In this document: piece by piece, positions 1 through 8,496 of the stretch
Numbering within the stretch: position 1 is the first letter of the stretch
Layout: each line of letters opens with the position of its first letter
NCBI RefSeq assembly: GCF_900091315.1
Contig: NZ_FLSP01000069.1
Location: 1-47,420, forward strand
Direction: 5' to 3'
Origin: Streptomyces sp. DI166
Lineage (GTDB): Bacteria; Actinomycetota; Actinomycetes; Streptomycetales; Streptomycetaceae
DNA: 47,420 bases
Position numbers and translations under genes: made by a program
Notes under the pieces: model-generated
What the model was told of the DNA's origin: nothing
Databases searched by the model: none
What the model saw: the letters and a program-made list of their open reading frames with translations, nothing else

Positions 1-984
1 TCCCGCAGCCCAGGCCCCCGGCGCGGCACCGCCCGCACCGGCGGCGCCCGCCGCCCCCGGCGCCAGCGGTTCCTCCGCGTCCAGCAGCCCCACCGCGTGC
101 CGCCCCAGCTGTGCGACCAGTGTGCTCGGCAGCCACGGGTCGCGGGAGCGGCCGTCGGAGACCGTGTCGTCGGCGCCGGTGCGCTCCAGGATGTGGGCCA
201 GCGGCGGGCGGGAGGCCGGGTCCTTGCGCAGGCACTCGCGGACCAGGTCGGCGATGCCCTCCGGGACGCCGTCCAGGTCCGGTTCCTCCTGGGCGATGCG
301 GAACATCTGCGCGTGCACACCGCTGCCGCCCGCGCCGAAGGGAAGGCGGCCGGTGGCGGCGTAGGCCAGGACGGAGCCGAGGCAGAAGACGTCGCAGGCG
401 GGCGTGATGCGGTCGCCGCGCACCTGCTCGGGCGCCATGAAGCCCGGCGAGCCGACGAGCGCGCCGGTTCGGGTCAGACCGGACTCGGCGATCGTCTCCA
501 GCGCCCGCGCTATGCCGAAGTCGATGACGCGCGGCCCGTCGATGGTGACCAGGATGTTGGACGGCTTGAGGTCGCGGTGGACGATCCCGGCGGCGTGGAT
601 GTCGGTGAGCGCGTGTGCGAGCCCCGCAGCGAGGATCCGTACCGACCGCTCCGGCAGCGCCCCGTGATCGTGCCCGACGACCTGCTGGAGGCTCGGTCCG
701 GCGACGTACCCGGTGGCCACCCACGGCACCTCGGCCTCGGTGTCCGCGTCGAGCACCGGCGCGGTCCACAGACCGCCCACCCGGCGCGCGGAGTTCACCT
801 CCTGCCGGAACCGCGCCCGGAACTCCTCCTGCGCGGCCAGTTCCGCCCGTACCAGCTTCACCGCGACCGTGCGCCCGCGCTCCGACCGGGCGAGATACAC
901 CTGCCCCATCCCGCCGGCCCCGAGCCGGGCCAGCAGCCGATAGGCGCCGATCCGCTGCGGGTCTCCCGGTCCCAGCTGATCCAT
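1..984 (-). CDS. Ser/Thr protein kinase, N-terminal part (runs off left edge)
   Basis: Seen: reading leftward from the ATG at 984 gives an uninterrupted 328-residue Hanks-type kinase. It has a glycine loop (LGAGGMGQVY, about 21-30), the ATP-anchoring lysine in VAVK (K43), catalytic loop HRDLKPSN (136-143, D138), DFG (155-157) and APE (184-186). The kinase domain ends near residue 270. After it comes a linker rich in Ala, Gly and Pro that continues past the window edge, so the C-terminal domain is not visible. Known: such Streptomyces kinases phosphorylate proteins on Ser/Thr, and many carry a membrane segment and a sensor after this linker. The gene is divergent from the aminotransferase at 1198. 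The substrate cannot be inferred. Confidence 0.93.
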   Translation of the reverse strand, partial: MDQLGPGDPQRIGAYRLLARLGAGGMGQVYLARSERGRTVAVKLVRAELAAQEEFRARFRQEVNSARRVGGLWTAPVLDADTEAEVPWVATGYVAGPSLQQVVGHDHGALPERSVRILAAGLAHALTDIHAAGIVHRDLKPSNILVTIDGPRVIDFGIARALETIAESGLTRTGALVGSPGFMAPEQVRGDRITPACDVFCLGSVLAYAATGRLPFGAGGSGVHAQMFRIAQEEPDLDGVPEGIADLVRECLRKDPASRPPLAHILERTGADDTVSDGRSRDPWLPSTLVAQLGRHAVGLLDAEEPLAPGAAGAAGAGGAAPGAWAAG

Positions 985-1110
985 GACGGGCCCTCCCCCA
1001 TACCGCGCCGCCCCCTGCGACGGATCCACGATAGTGCGGGCATACGGGGAGGTCAGTGCGGGCGGGTCTACGGTTCCGTAACAGCCCGCGCCGGTACGAG
1101 TACGCCCGGC

Positions 1111-1122
1111 GTTGTCGACAAC
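1111..1122. promoter_or_regulatory. 12-bp palindrome GTTGTCGACAAC, candidate GntR operator
   Basis: This perfect palindrome lies 76 bp before the aminotransferase ATG, in the 213-bp divergent gap with the kinase. It contains TTGT-CG-ACAA, close to the TNGT-N-ACNA type of half-sites bound by FadR-subfamily GntR proteins. A FadR-type regulator is encoded just downstream of the aminotransferase. The assignment is inference; nothing else in the gap (985-1197) was recognised. Confidence 0.4.
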
Positions 1123-1197
1123 CTGTCGCGGAAAGTCCCGTCCCGCAGACAGGACGCCGATATCGCTTCCGCATCGCGGACATTTACCCTCGGCCGC

Positions 1198-2553
1198 ATG
1201 ACCCCTCAGCCCAATCCCGAGGTCGGCGCCGCCGTGAAGGCCGCGGACCGCGCGCATGTCTTCCACTCCTGGTCCGCGCAGGAGCTCATCGACCCGCTCG
1301 CCGTCGCCGGCGCCGAGGGGTCGTACTTCTGGGACTACGACGGCAACCGCTACCTGGACTTCACCAGCGGCCTCGTCTACACCAACATCGGCTACCAGCA
1401 CCCCAAGGTCGTCGCGGCGATCCAGGAGCAGGCGGCGAGGATGACGACGTTCGCGCCCGCGTTCGCCGTGGAGGCGCGCTCGGAGGCGGCCCGGCTGATC
1501 GCCGAGCGCACCCCCGGCGACCTGGACAAGATCTTCTTCACCAACGGCGGCGCGGACGCCGTCGAGCACGCGGTGCGCATGGCCCGGCTGCACACGGGCC
1601 GCCCCAAGGTGCTCTCCGCGTACCGCTCGTACCACGGCGGCACCCAGCAGGCCGTGAACATCACCGGCGACCCGCGCCGCTGGCCCTCCGACAGCGCGAG
1701 CGCCGGAGTGGTGCACTTCTGGGCGCCGTACCTGTACCGCTCCCGCTTCTACGCCGAGACCGAGGAGCAGGAGTGCGCGCGGGCGCTGGAACACCTGGAG
1801 ACGACGATCGCCTTCGAGGGGCCGTCGACCGTCGCCGCGATCATCCTGGAGACCATCCCCGGCACCGCCGGGATCATGGTGCCGCCGCCGGGCTACCTGG
1901 CCGGTGTGCGTGAGATATGCGACAAGTACGGCATCGTCTTCGTCCTGGACGAGGTGATGGCCGGGTTCGGGCGGACCGGTGAGTGGTTCGCCGCCGACCA
2001 CTTCGACGTCGTCCCGGACCTGATGACCTTCGCCAAGGGCGTGAACTCCGGCTATGTGCCGCTCGGCGGTGTGGCGATCTCCCCGGCGATCGCGGAGACC
2101 TTCGGCAAGCGCGCCTACCCCGGCGGTCTGACCTACTCCGGGCACCCGCTGGCCTGCGCCGCCGCCGTCGCGACGATCAACGTCATGGCGGAGGAGGGCG
2201 TCGTGGAGAACGCGGCCCGCCTGGGCACCACCGTCGTCGAGCCCGCGCTGCGCGAGCTGGCCGAGCGGCACCCGAGCGTCGGCGAGGTGCGCGGCGTGGG
2301 CATGTTCTGGGCGCTGGACCTGGTCAAGGACAGGGAGACCCGCGAGCCGCTGGTGCCGTACAACGCGGCCGGTGAGGCCAACGCCCCGATGGCCGCCTTC
2401 GCCGCCGCCGCGAAGAAGCACGGCATCTGGCCGTTCGTGAACATGAACCGCACGCACGTGGTCCCGCCGTGCAACGTCTCCGAGTCCGAACTGAAGGAGG
2501 GCCTGGCAGCCCTGGACGCGGCTCTTTCGGTGGCGGACGAGTACACAAAGTAG
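1198..2553 (+). CDS. class III PLP-dependent aminotransferase
   Basis: A 451-residue fold-type I, class III aminotransferase, a family that moves an amino group from an omega-amino acid, amine or similar donor to a keto acid. Seen: the FTNGGADAVEHA cofactor-phosphate region (114-125), the PLP-ring aspartate in VLDEVMAGFGRTG (D251) and the Schiff-base lysine in MTFAKGVNSG (K280). The length is normal for the family. I start at ATG 1198 because homology begins right after it; the open frame to the left is only the antisense of the kinase. The donor cannot be fixed from sequence. A FadR-type GntR gene follows 133 bp downstream on the same strand and probably controls it. Confidence 0.9.
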   Translation: MTPQPNPEVGAAVKAADRAHVFHSWSAQELIDPLAVAGAEGSYFWDYDGNRYLDFTSGLVYTNIGYQHPKVVAAIQEQAARMTTFAPAFAVEARSEAARLIAERTPGDLDKIFFTNGGADAVEHAVRMARLHTGRPKVLSAYRSYHGGTQQAVNITGDPRRWPSDSASAGVVHFWAPYLYRSRFYAETEEQECARALEHLETTIAFEGPSTVAAIILETIPGTAGIMVPPPGYLAGVREICDKYGIVFVLDEVMAGFGRTGEWFAADHFDVVPDLMTFAKGVNSGYVPLGGVAISPAIAETFGKRAYPGGLTYSGHPLACAAAVATINVMAEEGVVENAARLGTTVVEPALRELAERHPSVGEVRGVGMFWALDLVKDRETREPLVPYNAAGEANAPMAAFAAAAKKHGIWPFVNMNRTHVVPPCNVSESELKEGLAALDAALSVADEYTK

Positions 2554-2686
2554 CCGTCAAGAGCCGTTGTTGTGGCGGCTGATGTGGTCGGTGTCACCCG
2601 GGAGCCGGGCCGTGGGGCGAACGCGTAAGGTGGCGTGCTCGTAGAAGTACGTGTACGCCACCCCGCGACGAGGAGACCCTCCGCCC

Positions 2687-3385
2687 ATGCCCGGCTCCAC
2701 CGGCAACGGTGCAGTGACCCGCAGCACCCTGCGCCAGCAGATCGCGGACGCGCTGCGGGACGAGGTGCTGGCCGGACGGCTCCAGCCGGGGCAGGCGTTC
2801 ACGGTCAAGGAGATAGCCGAGCAGTACGGCGTCTCCGCCACCCCGGTGCGCGAGGCGCTGGTCGACCTGTCCGCGCAGGGGCTGCTGGAGGCGGACCAGC
2901 ACCGGGGCTTCAAGGTCCGTACGTACTCCTTCGAGGACTACCGGGGCATCGTCGAGGCCCGCGCCCTGGTGATCGACGGCATGTTCGACGCCCTCGCCGA
3001 GGGCCGCCACGCGCACGCCGACCCCGACGACCCCCGTACCGCCGCCGCGCTGGCCGGGGTCCGGCGGCGCGGCGAGGAGGCGCAGCGCGCCGCCAACGCC
3101 GGCGACCTGACCGTCCTCATCGGCTACGACCTGCGCTTCTGGCGCGAACTCGGGGCCCTGTTCGGCAACCCCTATCTCGCCGACTTCCTGCACCGGCTGC
3201 GCGTGCAGTCCTGGGTGTGCGCGGTGCAGCACCTGCGGCTGCTGACCGAGCTGCGCGGGCAGCTGTGGGCGGGCCACACCGAGCTGGTGGACGCGCTCGC
3301 CCGCCGCGATGTGAAGGCGGCCCGGGTGATCGTCGCCGAGTACAACGCGCACTGGTTGTCCCTGATCGGGCGACTCGCGTCCTGA
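2687..3385 (+). CDS. GntR-family (FadR subfamily) transcriptional regulator
   Basis: A 232-residue DNA-binding regulator. An N-terminal winged helix-turn-helix (about 8-75) contains the typical ...EIAEQYGVSATPVREAL... recognition region. The all-helical FCD ligand-binding domain follows (about 85-225). ATG 2687 is chosen because GAGGAGA lies about 9 nt upstream. FadR-type proteins usually repress a neighbouring catabolic gene until a small organic acid binds. The obvious target is the aminotransferase just upstream, whose leader holds the palindrome at 1111-1122. Ligand unknown. Confidence 0.9.
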   Translation: MPGSTGNGAVTRSTLRQQIADALRDEVLAGRLQPGQAFTVKEIAEQYGVSATPVREALVDLSAQGLLEADQHRGFKVRTYSFEDYRGIVEARALVIDGMFDALAEGRHAHADPDDPRTAAALAGVRRRGEEAQRAANAGDLTVLIGYDLRFWRELGALFGNPYLADFLHRLRVQSWVCAVQHLRLLTELRGQLWAGHTELVDALARRDVKAARVIVAEYNAHWLSLIGRLAS

Positions 3386-3419
3386 GGGCCGGGGTAAGGG
3401 ATATGCACCGTCCCGGCCC
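3386..3419 (+). terminator. hairpin terminator after the GntR gene
   Basis: GGGCCGGG (3386-3393) pairs perfectly with CCCGGCCC (3412-3419), starting at the base after the stop codon. The loop is 18 nt and there is no T-run, as is usual in Streptomyces. Confidence 0.55.
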
Positions 3420-3509
3420 ACGACCGGTACTGGAGGGTTCCCCACCGGGCCGCACCGATTACCCTTCCCTGACCATGGCGCTACGCCCCGCTACGCGAGG
3501 AGTCCTCTT

Positions 3510-4160
3510 TTGGCCTGTGACCTGTGGCTGGTACCGCTCGTCGACGTGTTGTGCCACACGCCCGACAACCCGTTCGCCGAGGAACTCGCGCAATACAACA
3601 AGGTGCTCGCCGAGTCCGGGCTGCCGCCGGTGCCGGTGTACCAGTACATGCCGGGCCTGACCGGCGAGGTCGCCCCGGTGGCCGGGTTCGACTACGACGC
3701 GCTGCACTTTCTGCGCCGGGCCTACCTGCTCCAGGTGTGCCAGTTGCCGGTGACCCCGGTGGACGAACTGGGCGGGGACTACGAGCAGCTGCTGGAGATG
3801 TTCGAGGCCACGGCCCAGCAGTCGCACCTGGTCTGGCACTACGACCACGCGGGCGCCTATGTCCCGGTGGACTTCCCGCACCCGCTCTCCAGCGACGAAC
3901 TCCTCGCCGGGGGCGGCCCCTTGGGCTCCTCGCAGACCCTGCTGAGGGAGCTGGAGTTCGTGGCCCCGTCGATCGGCATCGACCCGGCGAACCCTCCGGA
4001 GGCGCCGCAACCGCCGTCGGCGCCCACGGAGTTGGAGGAGCCCGCCCTGCCCGCTCCGTACGACCCCAGCCCCTTCGCCCGCGAACGCCATGTCTGGCTG
4101 GGCCTGCACGCGGCGGCGACCCGGAGTCTGGCGCAGGGGTCGATGATCGTCTTCAGCTGA
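3510..4160 (+). CDS. conserved hypothetical protein, 216 aa
   Basis: Not recognised as a named family. The frame has strong Streptomyces codon bias and starts at TTG 3510, with AGGAG about 8 nt upstream. The protein is soluble and acidic, with no signal peptide or membrane segment. It begins MACDLWLVPLVDVLCH and has a Pro/Glu-rich stretch near 155-185 before a conserved-looking C-terminus (RHVWLGLHAAATRSLAQGSM). It converges on the gene at 4168 with only 7 bp between stop codons. No function is proposed. Confidence 0.75.
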   Translation: MACDLWLVPLVDVLCHTPDNPFAEELAQYNKVLAESGLPPVPVYQYMPGLTGEVAPVAGFDYDALHFLRRAYLLQVCQLPVTPVDELGGDYEQLLEMFEATAQQSHLVWHYDHAGAYVPVDFPHPLSSDELLAGGGPLGSSQTLLRELEFVAPSIGIDPANPPEAPQPPSAPTELEEPALPAPYDPSPFARERHVWLGLHAAATRSLAQGSMIVFS

Positions 4161-4167
4161 TGAGGCG

Positions 4168-4464
4168 TCAGGAGCCGCTCAGCTGGGAGAGACCCTTCTG
4201 GAGGTCCTCGATGTTCATCACGGGGGTGAGCTCGACCTTCGCGCGCAGCTCCTCGAAGAACGGCTCGGCGGTGGGCGGCAGTTGGGAGCTGTCCTGGAGG
4301 TCGAACACCATCCAGCAGGTGCGCTGCCCGCCCTCGGGGCCGAAGTACGCCGCCTCCGGCTTGAGCTTCTCCAGGACCCCCTTCATGATCTCGGGCAGGC
4401 GCCCACTGCGGATGGCCTCATTGCCCTTGTCGGTGTCGACGGTCACCTTCATCATCGTGCGCAT
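4168..4464 (-). CDS. small conserved hypothetical protein, about 98 aa
   Basis: A small soluble protein with alternating beta and alpha character (MRTMMKVTVDTDKGNEAI..., then YFGPEGGQRTCWMVFDLQ and a C-terminal ELTPVMNIEDLQKGL). The layout resembles ferredoxin-like, monooxygenase- or DUF3303-type small domains, but no family is firmly recognised. I prefer the ATG at 4464; the frame is open upstream to 4497 with no better ribosome binding site. It converges with the 216-aa gene. Confidence 0.65.
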   Translation of the reverse strand: MRTMMKVTVDTDKGNEAIRSGRLPEIMKGVLEKLKPEAAYFGPEGGQRTCWMVFDLQDSSQLPPTAEPFFEELRAKVELTPVMNIEDLQKGLSQLSGS

Positions 4465-4564
4465 CCGGCTCACCCTCGCCTTCTCCCCACCCATCACCCT
4501 GCTTCAGGATATGCCCCATTTGTACGGTTCCGCAGAACGGAGTTGAGTGGCCGGTCCAGGGTGG

Positions 4565-7500
4565 CTACGGGGCCGTGACCTGGGTGTACGCCGCGTTGAC
4601 CATCTTCTGGGCCAGCTCGACGTCGTCCATGTCGACAAGCGCGCGGAACCAGAGTTGGTGCTCGCCGTCGTCGCGGTGGTCGGGGATGAAGAGGATCAGC
4701 TCGTACTCGCCCTTCTTGGTGTCGCGCTCCAGGTAGCGGCCGTCGCCGGTGGGGGTGCGCCGCCAGGTCCGGGCGTCGCTGCCCGACCACCGGGTGCGGA
4801 ATGACTCGGTCACCGAGGGCGGGCAGGATTCCCTCCCGCACGGCAGGTCCGCCATGTCCAACAGCGGCGGATCATTGCCGTTCGCGCTGCACCGCGCGGT
4901 CCGATCGCCGTTCTCCGACGGCTTGTCCCCCTCGCTGCAGGTGAAGTCGGGGGCCAGCCTGACCGGCACCTTCAGCCGCTCGAAGGTGTGGATGTCCGAG
5001 TGCTCCTCGCCCCTCCAGACGGCGCCGCGCAGCGACTGCTCCGGCACTCTCCGGTACGCGGCGATCGGCAACGGGTCGGGCAGCTTCGCGGGCGGGATGT
5101 CGGCGAGGGCGCGGGGGTCGGTGCCGACGTCCGTGCCCGGGGCCGACGCCCGGCGCAGGGCGTCCCGGGCGAGGAGGACGGCCACCTCGTACACGCGCGC
5201 GGGTTCGGCGTACTGCTCGCTGTACTCCACCCACAGGACCGCGTTCCCGGTGCGCACGGTGACCAGGGCCTTCGGCTCCTTGTGCCGGCCGTCGGACTTC
5301 ATCAGCACCCTCGCCTCGTCGCCAAGACCGGAGAGCGGGTTGTCGTCGGCCACCCCGACCTCGTCGAAGTACTGCCGAGCCATATCGGTGCCGCTGCCGT
5401 CCTTCCAGTTCGACCACCACAGAGCTTTGGTGATCGTCAAGCGCCGGTCCGGCCGGAACGGCGAGCGCTCGTCCAGGCCGCAGGAGATCCGGTCCTCCTT
5501 CTTCACCGGGTCGGCGAAGAGCTGCCGAAGGTGGGCCGGACCGACCAGCGCGCAGGGCTCCGGCAGCTCTTCGCGCGGGTACTTGAAGTCAGGGATCATC
5601 AACACCGCCGCCAGGCCGGTGGCGAGGAAGACCAGGAGCGGTCCAAAGCCCACCAGGTCGGCCAGCGGCGGCCGTACGTCCTCCTCGCGTGCCGGGTCGG
5701 GGTTGCTGGTGCCGTCCTCGGCCACCCCTTTCCCCTCGGCGAGCCGGTTGCGCAACTCGATGTGGCGGAAGCGGTACAGGCCCCCGGACTGTCTCAGCAC
5801 TCCCCTGCGGTGGGCGTCGCGCAGGAAGGCCATCACGTGCCACGGCAGGGCACCTGTGCAGACGAGATACAGCCGGGCGACCGCGAGCCGTCCCGCCGCC
5901 GACACCGACCAGCGGCACACCGCCCAGGCCAACAGCAGCAGACCCAGGGCAATCACCCAGTCGCCCCAGGTCACCGAGGAACGGTCCGAGATGCGCAGCC
6001 AGAAGGCCAGCGCGACGACGACCACGATCAGCGCTGTCTCGGAGAAGAGACGGCGCAGTGGCTGCCGGGCCGGGGTGAAGGGGCCGAGCACGAGCTGGGT
6101 ACGGCGGTCCGCACGCAGGAGTTCCGCCGGCTCGGGGGCGTCGGCCGGATCGGCGAGACGGTTGAACAGGTCGATGAGCCGGCTGAGCACGACCGACGGG
6201 ATCACGATGGCGACCACGACAGTGGCTCTGAGCGCCACGTCGTTCTGCTTCAGGAGCACCAGCGCACCGATCACGAGGACCACGAGCGGCGCGATCAGCA
6301 TCAGCAGGCGCAACTCCGAACGCAGGGCCCGCAGATCGGCCCGCCCCGGCCAGTGCAGCCGCCGCGGCGCGTCCACCGGTGTGTCCAGGCGCCAGTCCAG
6401 CAGCGCCGCCGCGCACCCCAGCACCAGCACCACCACCCACGGCGGCACCGGCACCCACTCCCGCCACCACGGATGGTCGTAGTCCGTCACGCCGACCGCG
6501 AGCGCGGCGATCACCATGGCCAGCCCCGTGCCCACCCACCGCACCGAGCGCGGTACGACCTCGCCCAGGCGCCACCACGCGATGTCCTGCTCGCCGGTGC
6601 GGCGCAGGTGCGCGGCGAGGTAGCCCGTCCAGGCGCGGGCCTGCTCGCCAGTCCAGCCCGCGCGGCCGGTGTCCTCGTAGGCGGCGGAGAGGAAGGCGTC
6701 GTACAAGTGGCGTTCGAGGGTGGAGCGATCGCGGAAGCGTTCGTCCTCGATCAGTTCGGTCGGGTCGGCGCGGGTGCCGGTGTAGACGAAGCGGGCGAGG
6801 CTGACCATGAGGGGGGTGCTCAGGACCGCGCGCAGGGAGGCGACCTCCGGTGCCCGGTCCTCGGCATCGGCCAGGCGGGCCAGGACCGGGGTCCACTTGG
6901 TGGCGGTGTGCTCGGGGCCGGTGGGGCGGGCGGTGCGCGGGAGGTAGGCCTCCAGGTCGGTGACGGTGAGGGGTTCGAGCTGGACGACCGCGGCGGCGGG
7001 CAGCACGGTGTCGGTGTCCTCGACAGCCGCCTCGTACTCCTCGACACGGCAGGTCAGGACCAGACGGGCGGGTTCGTTCAGGGTGCGGCGCAGTCGGGTG
7101 AGGGCCTTGGGGCGGGCGGGCTCGGGGAGTTCGTCGAGGCCGTCGAGGACGGGCAGGAGGCGGCCCGAGGTGAGCAGGTCGTGGGCGAGCTGGGGGGTGC
7201 GCAGGACCGTGGGGTGCAGGGCGGCCAGGCGGCGGGCCGCCCAGTGCCAGGGGTCCTCCTCGGCGGAGTTCCAGGAAGCGATGGGCAGCAGCACCGGGAC
7301 CGGGGCGGCGGGTTCGCGGGACTTCAGCAGGTCGCGGGCAAGCCGTAGGACCAGTGCCGACTTGCCCGCACCGGGGGCGCCGAGGATCACCAGGCGCCCG
7401 CTGGGGACGCGGGCGTAGAAGGCCGCGATGCCGTCGTAGTCGCCTTCCAGGTCGAGCGGTTGGGCCGTTCCGTCGGCCGCCGTGATCGGGGTGCGCAGGA

Positions 7501-7993
7501 TGTTGGCGCGGTGGTCGCTCAGGTGGGGTCCGGCGGCCGACCAGCGGACCGGGATGGGCGCCGGGTCGTTGACGTGGAGCTGTTTCTCGTCGCGGGCGTA
7601 CTCGTCGGCCAGCACCGTCGCCAAGGAGTCCGCCGCCGCGTCCAGTTGGGCGGGCGCGAGTCTTCGGCGCGGCGCGAACCGTTCCCGCATCCGTGCGGTG
7701 AGCCCCGCGAGGGTGGCGACCCACCACAGCGAGCCCACGACCACCAGCCCCGCGCCCGCCAGGGCGAAGACGCGGCGGGAGCCCGGCGACAGCGTCTCCT
7801 CGCCCGTCCGCAGCGACGTCATGACGAAGATCAGCAGGCCCAGCAGGACCAGTGACGCGGCCGTGCGCAGTGGTGTCCGACGGCGGCCGGTGGGCTGTTC
7901 CTCGGGGCGGGGGCTGTCGAAGTGGACGGGACCGCTGATGTTCTGCGCTATGACGACGGGCGCGTCGTACTTCCCCCCGGAGATCTCGGGCAT
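4565..7993 (-). CDS. NACHT-domain (NLR-like) membrane ATPase with N-terminal amyloid-type motif
   Basis: An 1142-residue STAND NTPase. Residues 2-25 (EISGG...APVVIAQNI...GPVHF) repeat the C-terminal motif of the small protein encoded just upstream. Two hydrophobic segments follow (about 44-60 and 75-97). The NACHT core has Walker A GAPGAGKS (205-212), Walker B LPVLDGLDELPE (280-291) and LVLTCRVEEY (311-320). Several further membrane segments lie between about 485 and 800. They are interrupted by a winged-helix-like stretch ending RGVLRQSGGLYRFRHIELRNRLA (about 730-752). A C-terminal domain of about 340 residues (801-1142) has several cysteines and probably lies outside the cell. Known: NACHT proteins oligomerise on sensing a trigger and activate an effector. 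Inference: it nucleates the upstream small protein through the shared motif. The start is ATG 7993, 13 nt after the upstream stop codon. Confidence 0.88.
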   Translation of the reverse strand: MPEISGGKYDAPVVIAQNISGPVHFDSPRPEEQPTGRRRTPLRTAASLVLLGLLIFVMTSLRTGEETLSPGSRRVFALAGAGLVVVGSLWWVATLAGLTARMRERFAPRRRLAPAQLDAAADSLATVLADEYARDEKQLHVNDPAPIPVRWSAAGPHLSDHRANILRTPITAADGTAQPLDLEGDYDGIAAFYARVPSGRLVILGAPGAGKSALVLRLARDLLKSREPAAPVPVLLPIASWNSAEEDPWHWAARRLAALHPTVLRTPQLAHDLLTSGRLLPVLDGLDELPEPARPKALTRLRRTLNEPARLVLTCRVEEYEAAVEDTDTVLPAAAVVQLEPLTVTDLEAYLPRTARPTGPEHTATKWTPVLARLADAEDRAPEVASLRAVLSTPLMVSLARFVYTGTRADPTELIEDERFRDRSTLERHLYDAFLSAAYEDTGRAGWTGEQARAWTGYLAAHLRRTGEQDIAWWRLGEVVPRSVRWVGTGLAMVIAALAVGVTDYDHPWWREWVPVPPWVVVLVLGCAAALLDWRLDTPVDAPRRLHWPGRADLRALRSELRLLMLIAPLVVLVIGALVLLKQNDVALRATVVVAIVIPSVVLSRLIDLFNRLADPADAPEPAELLRADRRTQLVLGPFTPARQPLRRLFSETALIVVVVALAFWLRISDRSSVTWGDWVIALGLLLLAWAVCRWSVSAAGRLAVARLYLVCTGALPWHVMAFLRDAHRRGVLRQSGGLYRFRHIELRNRLAEGKGVAEDGTSNPDPAREEDVRPPLADLVGFGPLLVFLATGLAAVLMIPDFKYPREELPEPCALVGPAHLRQLFADPVKKEDRISCGLDERSPFRPDRRLTITKALWWSNWKDGSGTDMARQYFDEVGVADDNPLSGLGDEARVLMKSDGRHKEPKALVTVRTGNAVLWVEYSEQYAEPARVYEVAVLLARDALRRASAPGTDVGTDPRALADIPPAKLPDPLPIAAYRRVPEQSLRGAVWRGEEHSDIHTFERLKVPVRLAPDFTCSEGDKPSENGDRTARCSANGNDPPLLDMADLPCGRESCPPSVTESFRTRWSGSDARTWRRTPTGDGRYLERDTKKGEYELILFIPDHRDDGEHQLWFRALVDMDDVELAQKMVNAAYTQVTAP

Positions 7994-8006
7994 CGGCGAC
8001 GGGGTC

Positions 8007-8390
8007 CTACTGGCCGAAGGTCATCGGGCCGTTGATGTCGCGCGCGATGATGACCGGGCCGTTGAACTCGCCGCCGCTGATCTCGTTGCGGTGCTCACCG
8101 GAGTCGGCCGTGGCGCGGTGCCACTGCTCCGCCCGCCCCCGCCACTCCTCCAGGGCCCGCGCGAACGCCGGGTCCTGCTCGGCCCTCAGCACCAGGACGT
8201 TGGCCAGTTCACGGGCGCGGGCGGTGTCGTCCGTGTGCTCGCCGAGCGCGGACAGTTCCTCCTCGCCCGTGGGCGCCGCGTCCGGTGGGCGGCGGCGGAG
8301 CAGGGCGCCCAGGGATGCCCAGAGCTGCTGCCCCGCCGCTCCGGCGGTGCCCGACGCCAGTGCCGTCAACAGTTCCGGTGCGATGTCCAC
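8007..8390 (-). CDS. small putative effector with C-terminal EISGG/GPVIIARDI amyloid-type motif
   Basis: A 127-residue protein. The GTG at 8390 is chosen because a strong GGGGAGGGG ribosome binding site precedes it. The N-terminus (VDIAPELLTALASGTAGAAG...LWASLGALLRRR) is hydrophobic and Gly/Ala-rich. An acidic helical region follows (ARELANVLVLRAEQDPAFARALEEW). The C-terminus (102-125) is NEISGG..., GPVIIARDI..., GPMTF. The same motif opens the NACHT protein 13 nt downstream. Known: actinobacterial NLR genes are often paired with small genes whose product carries a helical, possibly pore-forming domain and ends in a shared amyloid motif (BASS). Assignment of the N-terminal domain as a HeLo/Bell-like death domain is inference. 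Confidence 0.75.
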   Translation of the reverse strand: MDIAPELLTALASGTAGAAGQQLWASLGALLRRRPPDAAPTGEEELSALGEHTDDTARARELANVLVLRAEQDPAFARALEEWRGRAEQWHRATADSGEHRNEISGGEFNGPVIIARDINGPMTFGQ

Positions 8391-8461
8391 GCCCCACCCC
8401 TCCCCCGAGGTCGTGCGTCGAGAGTAGGGCAACAACGACTGTTCCGGGCAGAGTTCGGAAG

Positions 8462-8488
8462 GGGGCGCCCCCGGTGCGGGGACGCCCC
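8462..8488 (-). terminator. strong hairpin terminator between purA and the effector/NACHT pair
   Basis: Positions 8462-8473 pair with 8477-8488 (12 bp, one G-T wobble, 3-nt loop). It lies 61 nt past the purA stop and would end purA transcription before the 8390 gene. Confidence 0.6.
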
Positions 8489-8496
8489 TTTCGCTG

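Noticed and set aside
97..1197. Long plus-strand open frame leading into the aminotransferase
   Set aside because: It is the antisense of the kinase gene; the kinase frame carries HRDLKPSN and DFG, so the plus-strand extension is not coding.
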